From: Thermoanaerobaculaceae bacterium
GTDB lineage: Bacteria; Acidobacteriota; UBA4820
DNA length: 6,741 nt
Direction: 5' to 3'
Assembly (NCBI GenBank): GCA_012798145.1
Contig: JAAZNT010000355.1
Coordinates: forward strand, 1-6,741
Shown: positions 1-4,385 of the stretch, in pieces
Layout: each line of letters begins with the position of its first letter
How positions within the stretch are numbered: the first letter of the stretch is position 1
Notes under the pieces: generated by a model
What the model was told of the DNA's origin: nothing
Databases searched by the model: none
What the model saw: the letters and a program-made list of their open reading frames with translations, nothing else
Program-made: the position numbers and the translations under genes

Positions 1-404
1 CAGTCAAAGTTGGAGGGGGAAATAATCACAGAATGGGGCTTTCAGATGGAATTCTGATCAAAGACAACCATATTCAAGCAGTTGGGAGCGTCTCTGAAGC
101 GGTGAAAAGGGCAAGAAGAAATTGTCCTATGAAAAAAATAGAAGTTGAAGTTAAAAATGTCAGTGAATTTATTGAAGCGGTTAAAGAGAAAGCAGATATC
201 ATACTTCTTGATAATTTTGCGCCGGAAGATTTGAAAAAAATTCTTAAGTTGAAGCCGAAAGGGATCCTAACTGAAGTAAGCGGAGGAGTGACACTTGACA
301 ACCTGCCGTTTTTGTCTAAAATAGGCGTTGATTTTGTTTCAATGGGAGCGCTTACACACACAGTGAAGGCAGTTGATATTTCTTTTGAAATAGAGAAACA
401 ATGA
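1..404 (+). CDS. nadC: Nicotinate-nucleotide pyrophosphorylase (quinolinate phosphoribosyltransferase), C-terminal part
   Basis: Cytoplasmic enzyme of de novo NAD synthesis. It converts quinolinate and PRPP to nicotinate mononucleotide, CO2 and pyrophosphate. The gene is cut by the window edge; the reading frame is open from base 3, so the ATG at 33 is internal and not the start. The visible part, about 133 residues, covers the second half of the type II phosphoribosyltransferase barrel. Family motifs seen in order are GGGNNHR then GLSDGILIKDNHI (substrate-binding Arg/His/Lys), EVEVKN, ADIILLDNF, EVSGGVTLDNL, and GVDFVSMGALTHTVKAVDIS near the C-terminus. This order and spacing match the family closely. 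The stop (402-404) overlaps the start of birA as ATGA, so the two are probably translationally coupled. Nothing is odd beyond the edge truncation. Confidence 0.96.
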   Translation, partial: VKVGGGNNHRMGLSDGILIKDNHIQAVGSVSEAVKRARRNCPMKKIEVEVKNVSEFIEAVKEKADIILLDNFAPEDLKKILKLKPKGILTEVSGGVTLDNLPFLSKIGVDFVSMGALTHTVKAVDISFEIEKQ

Positions 405-1177
405 AATCAAGACTATTTCCTAAAGGATTTCCCTCTTTATTAAAAAGATATAAATCCATTTCATCAACAAACGATGTTGCCCTTGATTATCTTGCGGAGA
501 AGGGGAAAGAGAGTAACGGAGCGGTTTTCATCGCAGAATATCAGGAAAAAGGAAGGGGAAGACTTGGAAGGAGTTGGTTTGCAAATGCGAACCAAAACCT
601 TCTTATGAGTTTTATCTTCGTTCCGCCGGAAGATTTTAGATGGAATTTTCTTCCCCTCGCAGTCGGTCTTTCCTGCATTAAAGCGATTGAAAAACATAGT
701 AAAGTGAATGCGAGAATTAAATGGCCCAACGATATAATTTATGAAAGCAAAAAAATGGGAGGCATTCTCACAGAATCTAAAATGATGGGAAGCGCTTTGC
801 TTGGAATTGTTGCTGGAGTAGGAGTAAATGTTAAAGGTGTAAGGGATAATTTCCCTGAAGACCTTTTTAGAATAGCAACGACGATGGAAGAAGCTTCAAA
901 GCAAATGTGCAGCGTTGAAGAATTTACAGATATTCTTCTGAAAGAAATCCCAGACGCTCTTGAATCTCTTTTGGCAGACAGCACTTCTTTTGTTAAAGAA
1001 GTTGAAGGATTATTGGTTCATAAAAAGGGGGATGAAATTGAAATCTCCTCTGGAGAAAACTGCATTCTTGGGAACTATGAAGGATTGAGCGAAAACGGAG
1101 AAATTATTTTATCTACAAAAAAAGGCTTAAAAGCTTTCAATTGCGGAGAGATTGTAAGAGCGAGGAAAATAAAATGA
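401..1177 (+). CDS. birA: Biotin--[acetyl-CoA-carboxylase] ligase, monofunctional (no DNA-binding domain)
   Basis: Cytoplasmic enzyme that activates biotin with ATP to biotinyl-5'-AMP and transfers it to the lysine of biotin carboxyl carrier domains. The protein has 258 residues. Family motifs are SSTN (residues 21-24), the biotinyl-AMP loop AEYQEKGRGRLGRSW (45-59), KWPND with the catalytic-site Lys (107-111), KMGGILTES (118-126) and GVGVNV (139-144). A small C-terminal domain occupies about residues 205-258. The catalytic domain begins almost at residue 1, so the N-terminal winged helix of E. coli-type BirA is absent. The protein should therefore be a ligase only, not a biotin operon repressor. 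The start ATG overlaps the nadC stop (ATGA). Upstream there is only a weak GAGAAA element, consistent with coupling to nadC translation. The stop overlaps the coaX start in the same way. Confidence 0.95.
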   Translation: MKSRLFPKGFPSLLKRYKSISSTNDVALDYLAEKGKESNGAVFIAEYQEKGRGRLGRSWFANANQNLLMSFIFVPPEDFRWNFLPLAVGLSCIKAIEKHSKVNARIKWPNDIIYESKKMGGILTESKMMGSALLGIVAGVGVNVKGVRDNFPEDLFRIATTMEEASKQMCSVEEFTDILLKEIPDALESLLADSTSFVKEVEGLLVHKKGDEIEISSGENCILGNYEGLSENGEIILSTKKGLKAFNCGEIVRARKIK

Positions 1178-1947
1178 TTTTGGCGCTTGATGTCGGGAAC
1201 ACCGAAACAACCTTAGGGCTTTTTGAAAGCGAAATATTAAGCAGAAGATGGAGCATCTCAACATCTTTAAAAAGAACATCAGACGAATGGGCTGTGTTAA
1301 TAAAGATGCTTTTTGAGGGCGAAAAATATTCTGTTTCTGAACTTTCTGGGATCGCCGTTTCATCGGTTGTTCCTCCGGTTGACTTCAACATCAAAAACGC
1401 GTTTTTAAAGCATTTTGATCTGGATCCCCTTTTTGTCGGACCGGGGATAAAAACGGGAGTCAACATACTTTATGAAAATCCCCTTGAGGTTGGCGCGGAC
1501 AGAGTGGTCAACGCCGCCGCCGCAATAAAGTTGTATCAACTCCCCTGCATTGTTATTGATTTTGGGACAGCAACCACATTTGATTTTATTGATAAAGGCG
1601 GCAATTATTTTGGAGGGCTAATATGCCCCGGCCTTAACATTTCTGCGGAAGCGCTCTTTACAAGAACAGCGAAGCTTCCCAAAGTTGAAATAGGGAAACC
1701 AAAAAGAGTAATAGGAAGAACTACAATTTCTTCAATTCAATCGGGTCTTTTTTACGGCTATATATCTATGGTTGAGGGAGTTGTTAAAAGAATCAAAGGA
1801 GAGGTTGGAGAAGTTTCAACAATCATCGGAACCGGCGGGATCAGTTCTCTATTGGCTCCCGAATGTCCCTTCATTGACGATGTTGATGAAGACCTCACTT
1901 TGAAAGGATTGAAAATTATTTATGACAAGAACAGAGAGAGAAACTGA
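1174..1947 (+). CDS. coaX: Type III pantothenate kinase
   Basis: Catalyses the first step of CoA synthesis, ATP-dependent phosphorylation of pantothenate. It belongs to the ASKHA (actin/Hsp70/sugar kinase) fold family. The 257 residues match the usual length. Motifs are the N-terminal phosphate loop DVGNT (residues 6-10), SSVVP (63-67), the pantothenate-site stretch GPGIKTGV (89-96), NPLEVGADRVVNAAAA with the catalytic-base Asp at about 109 (102-117), DFGTATTFD (129-137), GGLICPGL (147-154) and GTGG (219-222). I choose the ATG at 1174 rather than the upstream in-frame TTG at 1141. It puts DVGNT at the normal position, makes an ATGA overlap with birA and has an AGGA element 7 bases upstream. 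The last 26 bases overlap the start of the phosphatase gene. Type III enzymes generally lack CoA feedback inhibition; this is family knowledge, not visible here. Confidence 0.96.
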   Translation: MILALDVGNTETTLGLFESEILSRRWSISTSLKRTSDEWAVLIKMLFEGEKYSVSELSGIAVSSVVPPVDFNIKNAFLKHFDLDPLFVGPGIKTGVNILYENPLEVGADRVVNAAAAIKLYQLPCIVIDFGTATTFDFIDKGGNYFGGLICPGLNISAEALFTRTAKLPKVEIGKPKRVIGRTTISSIQSGLFYGYISMVEGVVKRIKGEVGEVSTIIGTGGISSLLAPECPFIDDVDEDLTLKGLKIIYDKNRERN

Positions 1948-2398
1948 AACTCTAAGAATACTTGTTTTATGCATAGGAAATCTTTGCAGAAGCCCATTTG
2001 CAGAAAGACTTCTTAGGGAAAAAATTCCAAAAGATAAATTGAAAGTGGAAGTATATTCAAGAGGAACTATGGCTGAAAGAGGCGCTTCGCCTTCTTTAGA
2101 TGCAATTGAGGCGGCAAAGAAGTGGGGAATTGACCTTTCTGACCATCGCTCGCACCCTCTTGATCTTTGCGACATAAACACATCTGACATAATATTAACT
2201 ATGGACAGTGTCACCGCCGAAACTTTGAATGATCTTTATGAATTGAATGATTCGGCAGTTCCCCTCGGCAGGTTTTATCCCGATTCAATTATAGTAGACA
2301 TTGAAGACCCTTATGGGAAAGGGCTTGACGCCTATTTAAGATGTTATGAAACAATCGCAAAATGCGTTGAGGGCTTTGTAAGTTTTTATGCAGAATGA
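1922..2398 (+). CDS. Low-molecular-weight protein tyrosine phosphatase family protein
   Basis: Cytoplasmic phosphatase of the LMW-PTP/arsenate reductase fold, 158 residues. The active-site P-loop is C-I-G-N-L-C-R-S-P (Cys17 nucleophile, Arg23, Ser24), and the general-acid loop is DIEDP (Asp129-Pro130) near the C-terminus. A DHRSHPL element (74-80) and TMD (93-95) also fit the family. In the arginine phosphatase YwlE of Bacillus the P-loop position matching Leu21 is a Thr that sets specificity. A hydrophobic residue there favours phosphotyrosine, so I infer a tyrosine-type enzyme. The protein carries about nine more residues before the P-loop than usual (rich in Thr, Glu and Arg). No later start codon is available in frame, so ATG 1922 stands. 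It overlaps coaX by 26 bases, with an AAAGGA about 13 bases upstream. No kinase or exopolysaccharide gene is nearby, so the substrate is unknown. The next gene starts at the stop (ATGA). Confidence 0.88.
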   Translation: MTRTERETETLRILVLCIGNLCRSPFAERLLREKIPKDKLKVEVYSRGTMAERGASPSLDAIEAAKKWGIDLSDHRSHPLDLCDINTSDIILTMDSVTAETLNDLYELNDSAVPLGRFYPDSIIVDIEDPYGKGLDAYLRCYETIAKCVEGFVSFYAE

Positions 2399-3111
2399 AA
2401 GAAAAACCTTTTATTGATATTTTTGAATATTTCAGAGGAATTGAAGACGCTTTTTGTTCTGAAAGGAACGCTCCTCTTCTTCTTTCTCCTCTTGATTACG
2501 AAAAAGTTGTTGAATGGCACAGCGCAAAAATACCGCTTGATGTTGTAAAAAGAGGAATCAAGAAATATTTTGAAAAACTTTCCAAAAGAAAAACTCCACT
2601 GAGAAAAGCGATATGCCTCTCATTTGCAGAGGAGTCAATACTAAAAACATTGGAAGAGTACAGGCAGGCGATGGTTGGTGGAGATGAGAGCGGTAATTAC
2701 GCTCCTTCCGACGAGAAGAAAAGAAAAAGCGATTTTATTTCAGCAATAAAAAAATCCTTTGCTGATGCGATCGCTGCAAAGGAGAAATTTCCGCAATTTG
2801 AAAAAACAATGACTTTTATGTCAACCGTCATAAGCATACTTGAAAATTTTGAGATGGATGAAAAAATTACACTTGCCGATATTGAATCAAAAATATCTCC
2901 GCTTGACGCTGAACTTGGCAGACTTCTTGTTTCCGAATCGCCAACAGAACTCAAAGAAAAGTGGAAAAAAGAGGGAAGGAGCTTGATAGAAAAATCAAAG
3001 GTTTCTCAAAACAAAGAAATTGTTGAGGCGATAGAGAAAAAAATTCTCATCAATAAAGCGTTTGAATATCTTTCAATCCCGCGCCTTTCAATATTATATT
3101 TCAATGAGTAG
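2395..3111 (+). CDS. Conserved-looking hypothetical protein, function unknown
   Basis: A 238-residue soluble, charged protein with no signal peptide or membrane segment. I recognise no enzymatic motif. It appears to have two parts. The N-terminal region (about 5-92) has a LLLSPLDYEKVVEW stretch (28-41), then IPLDVVKRGIKKYFEKL and a basic RKTPLRKAI segment. A Gly/Asp/Lys-rich linker (about 94-112) leads to a mostly helical C-terminal region (113-238) ending in YLSIPRLSILYF. From memory, uncharacterised proteins with an SPLD...W...IP...V..GI...F pattern and a terminal PRLS motif occur in deltaproteobacterial and acidobacterial genomes; I cannot verify the match. The start overlaps the phosphatase stop as ATGA without a clear Shine-Dalgarno, and the last 8 bases overlap prmA. 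Its place in a cofactor/translation operon shows co-expression but not a role. Confidence 0.85.
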   Translation: MKEKPFIDIFEYFRGIEDAFCSERNAPLLLSPLDYEKVVEWHSAKIPLDVVKRGIKKYFEKLSKRKTPLRKAICLSFAEESILKTLEEYRQAMVGGDESGNYAPSDEKKRKSDFISAIKKSFADAIAAKEKFPQFEKTMTFMSTVISILENFEMDEKITLADIESKISPLDAELGRLLVSESPTELKEKWKKEGRSLIEKSKVSQNKEIVEAIEKKILINKAFEYLSIPRLSILYFNE

Positions 3112-3946
3112 AAAATTTTATTATCAAATTCAAATTCAATCCAAGAAACAGATATCGGAAGATTTTTTTTCTTTTCTTAACGAATTTTCGCCTCTCGGAA
3201 TATGGGTCGAAAATGAAAACAAAGTGAATGTCTATTTTTTGACCGATCCAAAAGAAATAGTGGAAAAGATAAAGAATAAAGAAAGGTCATTTAACATATC
3301 CTGCAAAAAATTTGAAGATAAAAATTGGGTCGTGGAATATCAGAAAAATCTAAAGCCAATCAAAGTTGGGAAAAAGTTTGTCATTGTCCATTTTTCGGAA
3401 AAAGAAAATGTTAAAGATATTGACTTCAAGAAAAAAGAGATTTTGAAACTTGTTCCCGGACTTGCATTTGGGACAGGAGAACATTTTACAACCGCTTCTT
3501 GTATTGAGGTTCTTGAAACTCTAAAACCTTTTCCTGTTTCGGTTCTTGACATTGGAACAGGGACAGGAATACTTTCAATTGTCTCGTCAAAACTCGGTGC
3601 AAAGGATGTCTTCTGTTTTGACAACGATCTTGACGCATGCAAAGTAGCCAAAGAAACAATTGAACTGAACAGCGAAAAAATTTTTCTTGCCTGTTCAACT
3701 ACAGACGCCTTCAGAAAAAAGTATGACCTTGTTATTGCCAACATACTCTTTGAAACGATAGTTGAAATTTCCGGGCAAATTGTTAAACTTTCTTCCAAAA
3801 GAGGCAAGCTTCTTTTAAGTGGAATTAGAAGTGAAAAAGAAAGAGATGTGATACAACTCTTTGGAAGAAAAGGATTTTCTCTTTCGAAGGCGCTAAGAGA
3901 TGAAAATTGGAGCACATTGTTATTTGCAAGAAAAACAAAGGGATAA
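3104..3946 (+). CDS. prmA: Ribosomal protein L11 methyltransferase
   Basis: SAM-dependent methyltransferase that methylates ribosomal protein L11 in the cytoplasm, 280 residues (family about 290). The N-terminal L11-recognition region (1 to about 100) is divergent but keeps the family's Trp-containing segment NWVVEYQKNLKPIKVG (74-89). The catalytic Rossmann domain has PGLAFGTGEHFTT (118-130), the SAM-binding glycine loop VLDIGTGTG (147-155), the acidic end of strand 2 FDND (172-175), ANILFE (212-217, the NPPY-like site) and LLLSGI (236-241). The ATG at 3104 overlaps the previous stop by 8 bases. An in-frame TTG at 3062 would add 14 residues that do not resemble a PrmA start, so I reject it. 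No Shine-Dalgarno precedes 3104, suggesting coupling. A run of eight T at 3163-3170 lies inside the gene, but the frame is intact across it. This is the last gene of the operon. Confidence 0.93.
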   Translation: MSRKFYYQIQIQSKKQISEDFFSFLNEFSPLGIWVENENKVNVYFLTDPKEIVEKIKNKERSFNISCKKFEDKNWVVEYQKNLKPIKVGKKFVIVHFSEKENVKDIDFKKKEILKLVPGLAFGTGEHFTTASCIEVLETLKPFPVSVLDIGTGTGILSIVSSKLGAKDVFCFDNDLDACKVAKETIELNSEKIFLACSTTDAFRKKYDLVIANILFETIVEISGQIVKLSSKRGKLLLSGIRSEKERDVIQLFGRKGFSLSKALRDENWSTLLFARKTKG

Positions 3947-4014
3947 TCAAAACAGCATTGTAATATATGATAGTTTTAAATTCGCACAAAACATAGGCAA
4001 AACGCCAAACATCT

Positions 4015-4030
4015 TTGACTATCATTGACT
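4015..4030 (+). repeat. Two TTGACT hexamers 10 bp apart
   Basis: TTGACT occurs at 4015-4020 and 4025-4030, exactly one helical turn apart, immediately left of the 12-bp repeat array; a third copy is at 4185-4190. Each resembles a -35 box, but no good -10 follows the first two at 16-18 bases. The helical phasing may instead indicate a protein site. The repeats themselves are certain; a function is not. Confidence 0.4.
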
Positions 4031-4038
4031 TTTTGAAA

Positions 4039-4076
4039 TATTCCACAGATTTTTCCACAGACTTTTCCACACTCTT
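4039..4076 (+). repeat. Three tandem 12-bp repeats with DnaA-box-like TTTTCCACA
   Basis: Three head-to-tail units begin at 4041, 4053 and 4065: TTCCACAGATTT, TTCCACAGACTT, TTCCACACTCTT. Extended two bases to the left they give 9-mers TATTCCACA (4039-4047), TTTTCCACA (4051-4059) and TTTTCCACA (4063-4071). The second and third fit the DnaA-box consensus TTWTNCACA exactly and the first has one mismatch. All point the same way with a constant 12-bp period, as in clustered DnaA sites at origins or DnaA-regulated promoters. The repeat is seen directly; DnaA binding is inferred from the consensus. A related TTCCACA core recurs at 4141-4147. Confidence 0.7.
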
Positions 4077-4084
4077 GGTGGAAA
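4064..4084. repeat. Short inverted repeat overlapping the third DnaA-like box
   Basis: TTTCCAC (4064-4070) and GTGGAAA (4078-4084) are perfect complements separated by 7 bases. Together they could form a small hairpin or a pair of opposed half-sites. The left arm is part of the third TTTTCCACA box, so the right arm may be a degenerate box in reverse orientation. Confidence 0.45.
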
Positions 4085-4105
4085 TCTCATCAACCGAAAT
4101 ATAAT
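4075..4105 (+). promoter_or_regulatory. Possible promoter with perfect TATAAT next to the box array
   Basis: A consensus TATAAT lies at 4100-4105. The best -35 candidate is TTGGTG at 4075-4080 (three of six matches, spacing 19), which is weak. If active, it would start transcription near 4112, and a terminator-like hairpin ends at 4178. The product would therefore be an RNA of only about 65 nt. The DnaA-like repeats lie directly upstream and could regulate it. The -10 match is clear; promoter activity is inferred. Confidence 0.35.
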
Positions 4106-4146
4106 ACTGGCAATGGTTTTAAGAGTGAAACAAAAAAGAATTCCAC

Positions 4147-4178
4147 AAAAAACCTAATACAATGGTTTAGGTTTTTTT
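4147..4178 (+). terminator. Intrinsic terminator-like hairpin with T run
   Basis: AAAAAACCTAA (4147-4157) is fully complementary to TTAGGTTTTTT (4167-4177), giving an 11-bp stem with a 9-base loop; the right arm runs into seven T (4172-4178). Only two G-C pairs are present, so the stem is weak. It works in both orientations by symmetry. It could end readthrough from the prmA operon, about 200 bases upstream, or a short transcript from the TATAAT box at 4100. Confidence 0.5.
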
Positions 4179-4184
4179 CGTAAG

Positions 4185-4214
4185 TTGACTAATTGATTTT
4201 TCTACCTACATAAA
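4185..4214 (+). promoter_or_regulatory. Weak promoter candidate upstream of the small ORF
   Basis: TTGACT (4185-4190, five of six) is followed after 18 bases by CATAAA (4209-4214, four of six). A transcript from here would start around 4221, at or inside the AAGGAG element of the small ORF. That placement leaves little or no leader and weakens the case. Confidence 0.25.
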
Positions 4215-4233
4215 AATCAAGGAGATGCAAAAA

Positions 4234-4320
4234 GTGAACTACATTTCCATAACCAATAATGGCAAAAAGAGAAAATTTAAATTTTTTCAGCAAAACTTTT
4301 TGCCTAACTCTTTTCAATAG
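4234..4320 (+). CDS. Possible small ORF, 28 aa basic peptide
   Basis: A GTG at 4234 opens 28 codons ending at TAG (4318-4320). AAGGAG at 4219-4224 lies 9 bases upstream, a good ribosome binding site in a stretch where few occur by chance. An in-frame ATG at 4225 directly abuts the AAGGAG, so GTG is the likelier start. The peptide is basic and Lys/Phe/Asn-rich, with a GKKRKFKFF core (residues 10-18) and no hydrophobic segment. I recognise no family. An inverted repeat (4261-4304) lies inside the ORF and may be the real functional element, and the AT-rich sequence yields Lys, Asn and Phe codons by default. It could be a genuine small protein, a leader peptide or chance. Confidence 0.3.
   Translation: MNYISITNNGKKRKFKFFQQNFLPNSFQ
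4261..4304. repeat. Perfect 9-bp inverted repeat enclosing an AT palindrome
   Basis: GGCAAAAAG (4261-4269) is complementary to CTTTTTGCC (4296-4304) across a 26-base spacer. The spacer holds a perfect 14-bp palindrome, AAAATTTAAATTTT (4272-4285). As RNA, GAAAA (4271-4275) can also pair with TTTTC (4284-4288), extending the stem. The nested symmetry in very AT-rich DNA could be a cruciform or unwinding site, an operator, or an RNA stem-loop in the leader of the following gene. No T run follows closely, so it is not a standard terminator. Confidence 0.5.
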
Positions 4321-4340
4321 TGGAATTTTTAATGAACTAT

Positions 4341-4369
4341 TTAACAGCGTTTGAAATATCTGTTAAAAT
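4341..4369 (+). promoter_or_regulatory. Promoter of the 621-aa protein gene, overlapped by an inverted repeat
   Basis: TTAACA (4341-4346, five of six to TTGACA) is followed after exactly 17 bases by TAAAAT (4364-4369, five of six to TATAAT). This is a strong sigma-70-type promoter. Transcription should begin near 4376, leaving only about 10 bases before the ATG at 4386. An 8-bp perfect inverted repeat, TTTAACAG (4340-4347) and CTGTTAAA (4360-4367), covers the -35 and most of the -10, so a dimeric regulator could bind here. It may also simply follow from the two AT-rich boxes. Confidence 0.6.
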
Positions 4370-4385
4370 AGTGTTTGGTTAGAAT

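Larger units (their letters stand above)
3947..4385. other. Signal-dense, AT-rich 439-bp intergenic region (candidate origin or regulatory region)
   Basis: This is the only long gap in an otherwise packed window. The first ~65 bases after prmA show nothing I can name, and no terminator directly follows prmA. From 4015 on, the region carries in order two TTGACT repeats, a three-unit tandem repeat with DnaA-box-like cores, a hairpin, a TATAAT box, a terminator-like hairpin, a possible small ORF, two AT-rich inverted repeats and a promoter for the 621-aa gene. Each element is listed separately. The right half (about 4190-4370) is conspicuously AT-rich. No dnaA, dnaN, gidA or rnpA gene is in view. 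Confidence 0.7.

Noticed and set aside
1141..1173. Upstream TTG start that would extend coaX by 11 residues
   Set aside because: It would move the N-terminal DVGNT motif away from its normal position; ATG 1174 has an AGGA at the right distance and the same ATGA overlap used by neighbours.
1849..2214. 121-aa minus-strand frame
   Set aside because: It overlaps coaX and the phosphatase gene, both firmly identified on the + strand.
3062..3103. TTG start that would extend PrmA by 14 residues
   Set aside because: The added residues do not look like the family and lie deep in the preceding gene; ATG 3104 fits the family length.
3340..3915. 191-aa open frame on the minus strand
   Set aside because: It lies wholly inside prmA, whose motifs are unmistakable, and its protein is Ser/Phe-rich with no recognisable domain; it is a shadow frame.
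3947..4012. Terminator directly after prmA
   Set aside because: I find no stem followed by a T run here; the first terminator-like hairpin is at 4147-4178.
3825..4070. 81-aa minus-strand frame reaching into the intergenic region
   Set aside because: Its first residues (MEKSVEKSVE) are just the reverse reading of the 12-bp DnaA-like repeats, it overlaps the end of prmA, and it has no sign of coding selection visible by eye.
4041..4076. Short tandem repeats considered as a CRISPR array
   Set aside because: Units are 12 bp with no unique spacers; the pattern is a tandem protein-site array, not repeat-spacer.
4125..4132. GTGAAACA, identical to one half of the parS consensus
   Set aside because: The other half does not match (about 11 of 16 overall), and an 8-mer like this is not rare enough in 6.7 kb to claim a ParB site, despite parA nearby.
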